Below, piece after piece: positions 16,701 to 28,650 of a stretch of DNA of 64,000 bases. The first letter of the stretch is position 1. Every line of letters begins with the position of its first letter. A program made the position numbers and the translations under genes. Source of the stretch: Heliopora coerulea (Eukaryota; Cnidaria; Anthozoa; Scleralcyonacea; Helioporidae); assembly GCA_030142905.1 (NCBI GenBank), contig JASJOG010000082.1, positions 285,001 through 349,000 of the forward strand, in the 5' to 3' direction. Below the pieces are notes generated by a model, which made no database searches, had not been told where the DNA came from, and saw nothing but the letters and a program-made list of their open reading frames with translations.

Positions 16701-19700
16701 ATTAGCAAGCTACAACAATCACATCATTCTGCTAGTTCTCACACTTTGTCATTCAGCATTCGCTCATTGACGTGAAATGGACAGAAATAATAACCCAAAC
16801 CCTGACACTAAATGTTATGCTTACCCTAAACCAAACCTTTGCCCTAACTCTAACGCTAACGCTAACCCTAACCCTACCTTGAGTCTGCAAGAGCATTTTC
16901 TGGAAATAACAACTCTTGCCCAGTTGATATCTAGACTTCTAAATTACCCCGGTTAATCTTGTTTTGTTCCATGTCCTAAACCATTTAGAAGACAAAATGT
17001 TTCGAGTTTGGATCCCGCACATTAAAAATTTACAAAAATATCCTCTTTTTTGGCTTTTCGTCAACTCAATCCGGACGGTAGGTTTCACATTGGCGGATAG
17101 AACCGTCTGACGTTAGCCAAAGTAAAATACCATGGATTTAGTCAATGTAAAATAATAATAGGTCTTCCCAGTCTGGAAAGAGTTACCCAACGGTTGAACC
17201 AAATAATTTAGAAAAATATGAAGCGTACTTGAGTAAAGCGAGGTCGGAAGAATTGTGCTGAAGCATACATTTTTCTCAATTCAGACTGACGTCATCGTTA
17301 ACACCGTCCATAGTAGTTTGGATCTAACAAAGAATCCATGTTCCAAAGCCCTTTTGGAAGTTGCTGGCAAGGCACTGGAAAACCACTGCGAAAAATGGGT
17401 GCGAAAAAATGAAAAAGTAAAGGAAGGATCTTTTGCAGTCACAGACGGTGCGAAGTTGAAGTGTAAAAAGGTTTTTCACCTCTGTTGTCCAAACTGGAAT
17501 GCAACTGATGGTGAACAGGTAAGAATTTGCAATTTAGTTTAGGGCGCGGCCAACCTTTGTATATCGAGGGCCAAACTGCAAATTTAAAAAGTCTGCGGTA
17601 GATTAGGATAATAATTCTAGGCAAGGGGATGCCTGGGGTGAAGCCATAAGGAATGGGGACACCTATATCTTCAGAGTGACGTTATCGTAGATTTTGAAAG
17701 TGCATGCACGGATTAGCAAACGAGTAAGAAATTGGTAACACCATCGAACTATCGCTGAGTGTGGAAAGGCAAACACTGAAAATGGTAATATCTTCTTGCA
17801 TAGACTGTCATGGGGTTATCGCACACTAAAAATACGTAAGTTTTTAATTCCAAATTTTAAAACTAATCGTTGTAAGAACTACTTTACATATTTTTCTTTT
17901 TATGATACAAATTGTAATACTTAGAGTGATTAACATAATTTGTAAATACGCAATTCAGCCATTACTGGCTGCACATGCATTTCTTTTATAAGTACAATAA
18001 ACATAAACAATAAACATAAATATAAACATAAGGACGAGAATCGCACGGCATAAAAAATTGCGCGACTTCTGAACGTGCCCTTAGAACCTTCGGTAGAAAT
18101 CGATCCTCATCATTGTACCACGGTCATGTGACTGTGACTCAAACGTTTGTGAGAACCTTGTACAAAAAAGGGGGCTATCTCAAACTGTGATTTGCTATTG
18201 GGGACTTGTGTGGTTGGGCTAAGGTCCAGTTTACTTTCATGTGGGAGCCCAGTTTGTGCCTTTTCATAAGAAGTTGCACGGAATAGCAAACTATTATGAG
18301 CTGCATCTTGCCGTGCCGTGTAAGCGCCGGCCCGACACAGCACAACTTGTAAACTGAGTAGCTTAGTCGTGCTGAGCGAAACCATACTGTACTGCTCTGC
18401 ACGGCTAACGCTCAGCTCAGTAGAGACCATGTAGAAATCAGCTGTGGCGTACGAGCACGTGCGGTTTTTCGCTACTTGAGAAACCCAGGTTTGGCGTGGG
18501 TCGACTTAATACGACATATAAAATATTTAGCAGCTGAACGATAAACTTCGGTAACAAACTTTTGCCGTCTGTAATTCGTTCTTTAGAATCTACGTAAGCT
18601 CGTAAAAGACGTACTGTCCGAAGCGTTTCGCCTGAAATATAGCTCAGTTGCCATACCGGCTCTTGGCACGGGTACACTGAAATATCCAGAAGACATCGTC
18701 GCAAAGGTTTTGTTGGAAGAGCCGATGAAATTTAGCAAGAATCATGGTGCGTCCAACCGCCTCAAGCAAGTCGATATTGTTGTCTACAGTGGCAACGAGC
18801 GAGCTGTTAAAAAGTTCACAGAAACATTTCAATCCTATTCTTCGAAATTGAACAGGGGAACTCCAATACGGGAAACGAAACGTAGTAAGAAAGGAAAAGA
18901 AACACCTACTTTCCCGACTCCAAGAAGAATAAGTGAGACCTGGGAAGAAGTTTCAGCTGAAACGAATGGGTTAAAAATCGAAGTAGTTCAAGGCGACATG
19001 GTTCAGGAATCTACCGACGCTATCGCTTTTTTTGTCGGAAATAACATCAGAGAAGGCGGACAGCTCGGCGCGGCCCTAATCGAAGGAGCTGGAGAATCCT
19101 TGGAACGTGAATACGCAGGAATCAAAAAAGTTGAGCCTGGAACAGTGGTAATGACATCAGCTGGTAATTTAAAAGCAAAATGTCTTCTTCACATGGTACC
19201 AAAGAAGAAAATTTTCATGGAGACGCCAAGTTCGGAAAATGTAAGAGAACTTCTTAATACATGCCTAAATGAGGCTGACTCCTTCCAATTTAAGTCCATC
19301 TCCCTACCGGCCGTCGGAACCGGATCGATGGGAAAAGGTGGTAAGAAATCTGCAGAAATCATGCACGAAAGCATCAGCAACTACGCAAAACGTCAAACCA
19401 AATTTCTCCAGTTGATACGAATCGTCATTTTGCAGCCAACCGTTTTCCAAGAATTTCGCGAAAGCTTTCTAAAGCAAGAAAGCTCATTCCCATTGTTGTA
19501 CTCTTCAGATGGTAGAGGTTCACCAACAACGAATAGCCGCAAATCAAGAGCCCTAACCCGAGCGAGAAGGCGCATTACCTTAGATATTGTCGGAGACAGT
19601 TCAAGCGATATTGATAAGATCAAGGAGGACTTAAACCAGATCGAGAAAGAACGTTGCTATATTAAGACCATCGAAAACGACACAATTGCACATCTCTCCT

Positions 19701-22700
19701 CGAAAAACTTAAAGGAAATCTTTGATTTGCAAAATCAGTATTCTGTTTTGATTGAATGCAAACGTGAAATAGGCTATCTCAGGATAAGTGGCTTGTCAGA
19801 AAATGTTGCCAACGCCACAACAGCAGTTTACGATAAAATTTTTCGCTTTAAGGAGGAGAAATATAATGTCACAATGAGCAGTCAGACGGTGCAGTGGTTT
19901 TTCTACGACGCAAGCGATGGACATGAAGATATCGTTACTCCCGAGAAGTACGACGACGATACGAACGCAAAGATAGAGAAAGCACACAAAGAAAGAGTGG
20001 GCAGTGTTATAGTTGGAGACAACGCAAAGTACAGAATTGACTTCGATACGATGATGGAAACAAACCTTTCCACGGCAGAGGTCATGAAAGTGTTCAGGAG
20101 TTCTCGTGAAGGTATTTATTTTTTTGCACAGTACGTTAGCTTGAGTTAGATTATATAACGGTAATGATGATCATTATCACTGTCATTAAGTCCTTTGTTC
20201 AGCTGATTAGTATGCAAAGCGTGATAACTACTTATTGTAAAATTCACTAATAATTCATTGGATTCTACGGCAATCAGAGGACAGCATTTCTCCGAACGCG
20301 TAATATCGTAAACCCAACACAAACTCGCACGGATTATGGCTATCATAGTACTGTGCATAATTTTATACATAGCACTAACAACGCTTACAATTTGGTATAG
20401 GATTCACAATGTTTAACCATCGACACAGAATATGAACTTTGCACACTGAGCTGCTAAACACCAAGAAAAATCCTTTCATCATTCCATCTCAACAGTTCTA
20501 CAAGAATTCTCTATTAAATGGTACAACCAGCGACATAAGGACTTGAGGGCTTTCGGTTCATCGACTATGAGCCGCTGACAGGGATGGGTCCCCTTCCAAG
20601 AGATCGACGGAAAACTATATTGTAACAAAGGCATTATAAAGAACAATTGTTCACCGCGTAATTGTTTTCACATATACACTTTCTTTTTAATTTTTAAAAC
20701 AGTATTACGGAACGTCGACTTGTTTTATAATAACTTAATGCCAAATTTTGTTGCTTTTTTTTGGAATTGTTTTGCACGGCGGCTTCGTTTATTGAAAAAA
20801 GTCCTTCTTCCGTAAAAGGAACAAAACGGGACGCCATCTTGTTTAGCTAGGAGGTAAATAGTGCAGGATATTCCGAGACAGAGGAACCAATCAAATTGTG
20901 CAAGAATTAATATCCTCCAGCGAGGTATGTGCTAATGACAAATATTCTTTTGCTAATTTTGGTGTGGCCGTGCGTTGGACCCACGGGTATTCCAACATGC
21001 AAATACCTTGTGTACGAGATTGACCTTGGGTTAACCAAGAAACATCAATTCGAAATATTTTGGCTTCTCATCACACAGAATTTTGAATGTAGTATAAATG
21101 TTGTCATTTGCAGTTGTTATTGACCGGTTTGATTTTTTAGTATTATGTTTATTCTCCGTCTTGATCCCTCACTACACGATGATATCAATTTCAAAATTAA
21201 ACTTGCTTTCCTCTAGTTTTCTTTTCAGTCTACTGTCAAAAAACTATTGATGCACGCAAAAATCATCCAACTCCTCCGGTCCTTCTCACAAACTTAAAAC
21301 ATGGTACCATTTCACGGAGTCCCTAATTCTTGGACGTCTTACTCCAATGGACGGTTTTATTCCTACATGCGTTCCATTCTAAAATTTTAACTTTATAACT
21401 CCTTCGTCATCAACACGCTAAGGCTTACAGTATGCTTTATTTGTAAATAGTTCCATTTAAAATACTTTTAACATACCTTAACTGATTTCAGGATTCCCTG
21501 TACCAGAATGCTGGGTTTATCAACCAATCGTCATTAAAACTGGACAGGAGGTAGAGGTTCACCTCGTGAACATTGACGCTGTCGAACATCCCACGGAATT
21601 TGACGAAGTTTACGAAAAGTTCAATAAAACAATGCAAAACTCGACGGTTGTAAGCATCCAAAGGATTCAGAATCCAAGGCTCTATCAGATCTACAAAGGT
21701 CATCAACAGAAAATGAATGAACGAGGTCGATGTAACGAGCAGAAGCTCTTCCACGGGACCACTAAAGACACCGTTGAGAAAATCAACAGTCAAGGGTTTA
21801 ACAGAGCATTTTGTGGAAAAAATGGTAGGAGTTTTGTTTATTATTATATTATTAGTCCTACGTGGTTGTCTGGTTGACCACTTTTTCATCCACCATAGTA
21901 CTGTTTGTTTTTGGGAGCACATTTCAGTAAAAGCTTTTTCATAGGAGTTTTAGGTGATGTTACGTAATGAGACTAATGTTATGCTTTGACGTTGTAGAAA
22001 CCGTTACTTTTATGCAAAGGATCCTCTCGATCCCCTTTCAAAAATTCCTCATGATTTCACATTTGTGATTGACCACACGAAAAGATTAAAATATGTTTCA
22101 GTCCCCTAGGCGGAAAATTTTCACACGTGGTTTTTCACGTGATTAAATTTTTAACATATTTAAGTTGAACATATACTTTAATTTCGCATGTTTTACACAA
22201 GTGGTTAGCATGTGATTCACACGAGGATCACATGTGAAATCTTTGGCATTTTTGTATGGGGATACGAACTACTCTATAATATTGGAGATACTAAAGTGGT
22301 TTGCTATGAACTTTATTGCTTTAAGAAACAGAATTCGTCCTCCGTGTTTCACGGAATCAAATAACGAGGGAGGTAATTGGAATGAACGAGAAATGACTGC
22401 GTGAACGCGACCCAGGGGGGAGGAGTTGTTCGAATCGTCCTCAACAGAGGCGTAGTGAGACGGATCTTACAGCTTGGGCAATGAATGCATTTGCATTCGA
22501 AAACGACCACCCAGAAAACTCACCACAGGGGTAAGCTTTATTGCTGTCATCGTTCAAATATGTTGGAAGAGCAAGGTTTAATGCTTGCAAAAGTCATGAA
22601 AGTATCAGCAGCAACTTTATAGAAGTATTAAGAAGAAATTGTTTTTTTAACGCCAAATTTATTCACATTGTACAGTATTGTATCATCCAGGATAAACTCC

Positions 22701-24270
22701 AATCTCATTCCTCAAAAACCAAGTTCATGGTTATAGGATCTAAACCTAATTTGACATCCAAAGTTGCAGATTTACATTCCACAATAACCATGAATAATAA
22801 TTCAATATCGCCTGTTACCTCCCACAAATGTTTGGCAGTCGATCTTGGTGAGACATTGACCTTTGATATTTATATTGAAAAACTATGCTTAAAGATTTGT
22901 TCTGGCATAGGTGCTTTGAGGAGAATTAAACCATTCGTTCCCTCATGCTTTCTTGTCAAACTGTACAAATCTATAATTCAGCCATATTTCGATTATTGTT
23001 CTCCCTTGTGGGATACATGTAATAAGAAATTAAAAGACAAATTGCAAACGCTTCAAAACCGTGCTGCCAGAGTCATTACAGGAGCAGGACATGAAATTAG
23101 ATCGAATGAGCTTCTGGAAAGTTTACAGTGGGACTCTCTTCATGTAAGGCGTGCTAAATTGAAGAGTGTCCTGCTGTATAAGGTTCTCAACCAAAACACG
23201 GCACAGTGCTTAACAGAAAGCCTTGTTAGACTTAGAGATCTGAATAGAGGGTATGACTTACGTAATCTTGAAACTGATCTAGCACTTCCAAAGCCGAAAA
23301 CTAATTTTCTTAAGCGAAGCTTTAGATATAGTGGCTCAATGTTATGGATTAATCTTCCACTAGAGGCTAAAAAAGCGACTTCGCTTCGTCAATTCAAAAG
23401 CAGCATTGCTGACCTGTCTTTCAAATGAACCATATTGACTTGAATATAGTGAATATACAATTTGTAATTATTTTTAATCTAATTTTTATCTAATTTTATG
23501 TAATGTAGTAGTATCTAATTTTATGTAATGTAATTAAAAGTATGTAGTAGTAGTAGTAGTGGTTAGTATAATTTTATTTGTATTTATAAGGTATCACGCC
23601 CCTCCTGTAAATCAGCTTAGTTCAAAAAAGTTGTGAGAGGCTAGCGTGTATAAATAAAAGAGATGTCTGTCTGTCTGGATGACTAAAATACTGTCATATA
23701 TTGGTAAGAAAAATCAGCATAACATATTTTCTATTCACGGTAGCATGAGGAAGGTATCCTCTAGTACACTGGACCTAATATGTGAAAAAAAACCCCAAAA
23801 CCCACCAACAAAGCCGGAAGCTCTTAATTTGTTTTCAAACGTATCTGTCAATGTATAGATACGACCAACCAGCTTGCATGCAGCAATGGTAGCCAAGATA
23901 CTGGCAAAGATAATTGCTAGCGTCGACGGGACTTCCAATATTTCGAATTTTTCTTTTTTTTTTGTCAGCAACGAGGTTTGGCAAAGGCGTATATTTTGCT
24001 CGTGACGCTAGATACTCGTCGAGACAAATCTACGCTGTTCCAGATGAAAATGGAGTCCAGTACATGTACGTAGCCAGAGTGTTGGTTGGTCAGTACACAA
24101 AAGGAAAGGAAGGTATTATAGTTCCACCGCCTATTGACGAAGGTGATCCTACAGTCAGCTACGACACAGTTGTCGATGACGTTTCAAATCCAGGAATGTT
24201 TGTGGTGTTCTACGATTACCAGTGTTATCCAGAGTACCTCATTGCTTTCAAGAAACAGTCGCATGGCTGA
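10568..24270 (+). CDS. PARP14-like: PARP14-like multidomain ADP-ribosyltransferase (eight exons)
   Basis: Exons 10568-10736, 12033-12263, 12896-13129, 13992-16267, 17285-17518, 18587-20111, 21492-21824 and 23969-24270 join in phase to a predicted 1767-residue protein, close to vertebrate PARP14 length. Domain order: three RRM-like domains (about 8-72, 84-155, 165-235), a KH-like region (236-720), macrodomains 1 (728-905), 2 (960-1125) and 3 (1177-1330), WWE (1476-1560), and the ART domain (1570-1767). Macrodomain 1 keeps QGDI, VNSANEEL and GTGIY. The ART domain has HGT (H1644), GKGVYFA (Y1676) and a C-terminal PEYLIAF. PARP14-class enzymes transfer single ADP-ribose units and act in innate immunity and RNA control. 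That role is inferred here from architecture. ATG 10568 is the first in-frame ATG after an upstream stop. An ortholog/paralog call needs a tree. Confidence 0.92.
11526..11573 (-). repeat. Hammerhead-like relic in PARP14-like intron 1
   Basis: On the minus strand: AUGAUGA, a perfect stem GUUGCG/CGCAAC with loop AGA, then GAAAC-GUUA-GUC. It differs from the functional core by A for C3 and an extra U before stem II, and stem I is not complementary. Likely a decayed Penelope/retrozyme-type motif. Confidence 0.45.
12033..12263 (+). CDS. PARP14-like exon 2
   Basis: Acceptor TTCCTTAG, donor GTAAGC, phase 1 to 1. Finishes RRM 1 and opens RRM 2 (NKLYVEGFHSGTSSDSLKYY). The true exon starts before the first available start codon in this frame. 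Confidence 0.87.
12896..13129 (+). CDS. PARP14-like exon 3
   Basis: Acceptor ATTTCTAG, donor GTAGGA, phase 1 to 1. Encodes the end of RRM 2 and most of RRM 3 (TTILVADLPATANEES, ALVEFKDPKG). Confidence 0.87.
13430..13720. repeat. Unclassified dispersed-repeat-like block in intron 3
   Basis: Contains GCGGGTTTTCTCTGGGTACT and CCAGTTTCCTCCTGACTCC, wording familiar from high-copy invertebrate repeats. No termini were found. The short frames here on both strands are not exons. Confidence 0.35.
13992..16267 (+). CDS. PARP14-like exon 4: KH-like region and macrodomain 1
   Basis: A 2276-nt exon between acceptor CGTCTAG and donor GTAAAA. It encodes repeated KH-like alpha/beta units (for example VRLDKDRERILVKGPRDQV), then macrodomain 1 with QGDILNHPADFLVNSANEEL, HSGGIAKAI and AIPALGTGIY, all expected for ADP-ribose binding. 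It also encodes the first strands of macrodomain 2. The frame stays open upstream into the intron, but the acceptor sets the start. Confidence 0.92.
16481..16728. repeat. Inverted pair of family 1 SINEs in PARP14-like intron 4
   Basis: A minus-strand copy (16481-16620) is joined directly to the right half of a plus-strand copy (16621-16728). Both share TCAGGGACTCAGAAAG and AACAGCTTGAGAACGTGCGT. The arms are almost identical, so the intron RNA can form a hairpin of about 100 bp. A CCCTAA-like tract follows at 16829-16880. Confidence 0.8.
17285..17518 (+). CDS. PARP14-like exon 5: macrodomain 2
   Basis: Acceptor CAATTCAG, donor GTAAGA, phase 0 to 0. Encodes TDVIVNTVHSSLDL and SKALLEVAGKALE. 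The usual NxAN..GGGVA ligand loop is replaced, as in other PARP14 second macrodomains. Confidence 0.88.
18587..20111 (+). CDS. PARP14-like exon 6: macrodomains 2-3 and WWE
   Basis: Acceptor GTTCTTTAG, donor GTATTT, phase 0 to 1. It completes macrodomain 2 (SVAIPALGTGTLKYPE), contains macrodomain 3 (IEVVQGDMVQESTDAI, LPAVGTGSMGKGGKK), a KH-like linker and most of the WWE domain (TVQWFFYDASDG, YRIDFDTM). Confidence 0.92.
20700..20930 (-). mobile_element. Crypton-like (DUF3504) N-terminal fragment, PARP14-like intron 6
   Basis: The minus strand shares TCTCGGAATATCCTGCACTA and AACAAGATGGCGTCC with 42595-42860. With frame slips it encodes MASRF, TEEGLF and INEAAV-like pieces found at the start of KIAA1958/DUF3504 tyrosine recombinases. 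Decayed. Confidence 0.55.
21492..21824 (+). CDS. PARP14-like exon 7: WWE end and ART start
   Basis: Acceptor TGATTTCAG, donor GTAGGA, phase 1 to 1. Encodes IQRIQNPRLYQIY and LFHGTTKDTVEKI, with the nicotinamide-binding HGT at residues 1644-1646. Confidence 0.92.
22690..23428 (+). pseudogene. 5'-truncated CR1/Jockey-type LINE fragment, PARP14-like intron 7
   Basis: An open frame encodes only the C-terminal part of a reverse transcriptase ORF: SKTKFMVIGSK, LYKSIIQPYFDYCSPLWD, LQNRAARVITGA and LALPKPKTNFLKRSFRYSG, ending at TGA 23426-23428. The catalytic FADD box is missing. It differs in sequence from the LINE at 6475-9482, so it is another family. The frame upstream of 22690 has no RT similarity. 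Confidence 0.85.
23429..23682 (+). mobile_element. 3' UTR and tail of the intron 7 LINE fragment
   Basis: AT-rich sequence with TAATGTAGTAG repeats ends in a short TGTC-type repeat (23659-23676), the kind of simple-repeat 3' end seen in CR1-like elements. Confidence 0.5.
23969..24270 (+). CDS. PARP14-like exon 8: catalytic C terminus
   Basis: Acceptor TTTGTCAG; ends at TGA. Encodes TRFGKGVYFARDARYSS, YVARVLVGQY, MFVVFYDYQCYPEYLIAF and a short basic tail. The absence of a clear catalytic glutamate triad fits a mono-ADP-ribosyltransferase. Confidence 0.93.
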
Positions 24271-25430
24271 TGTGTTAATGTCTTCTCTATATGAATTAGT
24301 CCCATAGAAGGATTAATTTCTCGATAAAATATTGAGGGACAGATGACAGTTCTACACTTGTGAATTAACGGTCAAAATTTGTACTTTATTGGTTTATTCC
24401 AGGAGTTCACCAAGCACTACTCCAAGTTATAGACTTGACACGAGAAAGAGCATTTCATCGAATACCTAAATATCGAAAAGGGAGTTGAAAAAACGAGGCT
24501 AAGACGAGTTTTTTTTCCGGACGTGACTCGAGCTGTTTAGGCAGAGGAAGAAATACTTTCTTGAGTGTCCGGCCAAGCATCTAAAACAAATCCCTATTTT
24601 GGGAAAAAGTCGGGCTAAAATTTTTCTAAATTTTATAATAATTAAGGTCATATATCCAGACCTCCGTCTCGGTACTGATTTCCTCCTTTTTCGTCTTATG
24701 AATTATTGACGAGTTTCAGAAAAAGATATCTTAAATTCATTAACAATGCATGAGACGGATATCGTTTATATATCTGATCTCAATTAGAATAAAATCTCGC
24801 CATTTCCAATCTGATTTTGTCGTTAAAAAGAGCGTTTTTGCGAGGATATCTAAACACCTCGAAGTTGGTTAAATAGCTCATCTTTCGCCTCGATATACAA
24901 TGAACTTCTCGGTACTTTAATATCTGATGAAACACTTCATTATGTGTGACACATTACATTGCAATACTCATTTCCGTGCTAAATTCTGGGATAGGCTTTT
25001 CGCAACGACTGGTTTCATGGTAAAAATACATCATGCTGGCTGACAACGGAATGTTAACACCACGGTCGAAAACAAAATCATTCGAACGAAAGAAATATTG
25101 ATTCATTTTATTTAGGATGTCTTACTGGACAAGTTGTCATCCAAGTTTGCCGTTTAAGAACCATGCGACCAGTTCAAGGAAAGGGCCTGTTAGTGTTAGG
25201 CTCCTTCTACCCGACACCATTGTCGTATACGATCGCTCACCCATGCGTATGTAATGAACTCTTAACAGCACTATTTTTGCTCACGATTCGCTCACGAATG
25301 TTGCAATACCCCCTGAAGACTTAATCGTATACACCAGGGGGACAATCGTACGCGATAATCGTATTGTGCTGATGGGTCCTTAGAAGTTGCGCAACGATTT
25401 CGCACTCATCAACCGAGTTTCCCGATTTTT
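24271..25430. other. PARP14-like 3' flank
   Basis: No further exon, tRNA or clear repeat. AT-rich. No canonical AATAAA close to the stop was identified with confidence. Confidence 0.45.
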
Positions 25431-25669
25431 AAGAAGACAACTCCGCACATCAACATCTTGTAAACCCAAGATATGAGTTAATAAATAATACGAGAAAACG
25501 CTTCAGGTTATATATCGACTCTATTTCAGTCATCGTCAGACCTAACCAAGTGAGGTTTAACGATAATTTTGAAACAGAGTCGAAGTATAACCTGGAACAT
25601 TTTCTCGTCTAATTTATTAACTCACATCTTGGGTTTGCAAGATACTAATTTTCGCTGAGTTGTCTTCTT
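25431..25669. mobile_element. Foldback/MITE-like hairpin
   Basis: Arms of about 95 bp (25431-25525 and 25570-25669) begin AAGAAGACAACTC and end GAGTTGTCTTCTT and include ATCTTG.AAACCCAAGAT. The spacer is short. No transposase. Termini beyond the arms are undefined. Confidence 0.75.
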
Positions 25670-26537
25670 ATACTTTTGAAAATTGTCAGCTGGGAAAGTT
25701 TTTTGTTTTTTTTTTTCCTCCCAGTTCATATATAATCACTTTAGGTTTGCACACTAACCAAAGAGCCAAAAATCATGCTTTTATTCAAACCACTGTCGTG
25801 CAATTTTTATTTACTATTTTCCGTCCGTTTTACTCTAAGCTTTATTGGTTTTCCTTTTAAATGAATAAACTGGTAATCAGTTTTTCTCCGTTTCAGCACT
25901 CTTGTTTTGGTAACTTTGCCTTCGATTGTGCATTTGAGGTGGTTTTCCCACCTCAAGCTCGCCCAGGCCCCTAGAATGGTGCCAGAAGTGAAGAGTCCAT
26001 CATCTTTCTTGGTTAAATCAATAACAAGCGCCCATTGTTTGTACATTATATAAATGAGTTATCATCAGTGAAAATTTCGCGATGAATTGTATGTTTACCC
26101 CAACGGGGGGTGTAGCTCCTCTAGCCCCACCTCTGGTGCCACCCCTACCAGGTCCCCGTCAGACCTGCAGGTATAATTTTACGTACAATGAATTAAATTT
26201 TCCTCGTTTATTTGAAACAACCGCTCGATCATCAAGAACAAGAATTATCAACAACACGATATGAATCAACAAAATGTCCATCATTATAGACCTCGTTCAA
26301 AAATTGCTGTCGTTTTAATATTCTTTTATCTACATCTAAATTAGGCTTTCGAGCCCCGTTCTGGTGTTTGAATGGAAAGCCCAAGAACCAGGCTCGAAAG
26401 GTTAACTTAAACGTACATAAAAGAGCATTAAATTGGCGGCCATTTGTCCATAGGTTCTATATTTGCCCAAATTCCTACCCCCGTAAAACACAATTAGCTT
26501 CTCCCTTCCGTCGTTATATCGGTGCAGTCTGTCTATG

Positions 26538-27130
26538 ACCCCGTTTACGCTGTCAACATTTTGGGCACGGCACGGCTAAAATTTTCGCACGGGTGCCGCC
26601 ATTATTGGGCACGGCACGGTTGATTTTCACAGTGTAAACGATGCAGACTTCTTAAAATTTGGTATCCGTGCCTAAAAATTAAAGCCTTGCTTAATTAGCA
26701 CCTCAGTATATAGGTTTCGGTGTAACAAGTTATATTTTATACAGATAACGGCACTTTATATCAATAGCTTACACCCTAGACAACAGAACGTTATTCCACC
26801 AAGGCAATAGACAATTCTATTTCAGAATCATCCTCAGGGTATTATGAAATGATAACTTCACAATTAACCTACACTACTGAAGTAGTGTAGGTTAATTGTG
26901 AAGTTATCGTTTCAATAGACAATGTAAGGTGGAGTTTCCAGACAAGGTCGGATATAATGATTGGCTATGTGTTAGATCAGGCAGATGGTATACGAACCGC
27001 GTAGAGTAAGGTTCGCATGTAAATTTAGGTTTGTAAATAAAAGCAAAGAGTTTGAAATTGTCTCGGTACGTTACATCGGCACGGCTAATTTGCCGTGCCA
27101 TGCCCAAAATGTTACGTTGTAAACGGGGTT
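26538..27130. mobile_element. TIR element of about 590 bp, flanked by TATG
   Basis: Termini ACCCCGTTTAC.CTGTCAACATTTTGGGCACGGCACGGC and its inverse (27085-27130) match over about 40 bp. TATG occurs immediately outside both ends. No transposase. It contains a nested palindrome of family 2 SINE sequence at 26817-26913 (CTTCACAATTAACCTACAC arms). Confidence 0.75.
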
Positions 27131-28590
27131 TATGTCATTGACTTTCCACATATCTCTTGTGTGATGATATAACTCACGCGAGGAATTTTTGACCCTTGGT
27201 TTTACATTCTCCTCAAGAGCCCCCTTCTTACAAATTTAGTTCTACACCTCTGGTGACGGATTGGCAGATAATAAATGATGTTTTTCTTATTACATATCAT
27301 ATTATTATACATAAGAAGATCAAAAGATCTTTTTTACTTAAGTCACGCGAAATTTCAAAGTAAATTTCCAAAGAATCATTTTCTTTCTTGCTGGTATAAA
27401 AGGTGAAAGGGCAACGAAAACTTCGGATCACTTAAGCCACCTCCAGTGATATTGGAATTGCAAAATTCAAACTTTTATACAGTAGTGTCTCACCCTATCA
27501 TTATATAAGTCAAAACTAGAATTATTTTATAAATCCTAATTATGATATCGATCACCTTGAACAATTCTCTCGCCAACTCAGCAAAGATATCGTTGAATGT
27601 GCTCGTTATAAGAAAAGGATTTAGTCTTTTACAGTTTCTATTAATCGTGCATTTTTATTCATTAGAAAAATCTAAAATGGTATTGTAACAACGGTTTTGT
27701 AATTACGTTATAGTACCTAATTTCTGTAATTAATCTGTAGAAGTTGACGTGTTATCTTTTTCAGGACCATTAGCCTACGCGTAGACTCTACCTGATTTTT
27801 TAACTGGAGTCTGCACGCGGACTGGAGGATCGTTAGATCCAACCTCGTACCGGGAGATAAGACCCTGGGTATGAGATTGCATTAGACTAAAGATTTCATT
27901 ATCCATCGCTTGCGTCTGGGTAGGATGTAGACGCCAAATTCGCTCGCGACGCGAGCGGTATTCTCGTCACTCCCGTCTGGTGCAGACGCACAATAACTCT
28001 TGTAACAAACACAAACACAGTAATGATTTGTTTATTCGTGGAAGAAAGGTAAAGCAGATCAGGACTTCGTCGAGTTACCTTCTAACACTGGTACATCTTT
28101 GGACATTTCGTTTTCATCCTGTGAACGATTCGTATGTCGCGCGAGAGCAAGGATGGAAAAGGCGATCCTGATAGGCTTGGCGCCAGGTCACGTGTCAAAG
28201 CGCTGTTGCGACGCTGAATCAATATTAAACAATCTATATTTTCAGAAATGACTACATTATGTTTGTTTTTCGGTGGCGGGAATACTACAGGTAAAGAATC
28301 CCTATTTTTATTCACGATTCCAAATGTGTTATCACAATTTTATTACTAAAATGGCGACATATAAAGTATTAACGTTGGCACATAGACATTCATAATAGAG
28401 GGCCGTTTAATATATTCTACTGTGGAATTTAAATTTTATTTTATCACGCATTATATTAGCGTCACTCGCCTCGTCCTCGGTATTGTAATTCAAAACAGTA
28501 TTTGCTTCTCAATGAAGCGAAGTGATGCTACTTAACATACACGCAAACGAATCTTTGCCGGTATGTGTAACCCAGTGGGGTTTCTAAGCG

Positions 28591-28604
28591 TTGACACGTC
28601 GACA
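28591..28604 (+). promoter_or_regulatory. 14 bp motif shared upstream of two paralogs
   Basis: TTGACACGTCGACA lies 60 bp before the ATG of the short paralog. The identical 14-mer lies 74 bp before the ATG of the longer paralog (35488-35501). Both are preceded by CAGYGGGG. It may be 5' UTR or core promoter. The embedded CACGTC resembles bZIP/XBP1-type sites, which is inference only. Confidence 0.5.
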
Positions 28605-28650
28605 GGGTCAACCATATGCAGAGGAAATTGGACCAAGCCAGACGGCAAAT

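Noticed and set aside
25807..26046. 79-codon minus-strand frame (MYKQWALVIDLTKKDDG...)
   Set aside because: No homology recognised, no splice partners, and no repeat relation. It could be chance in a compositionally mixed region.
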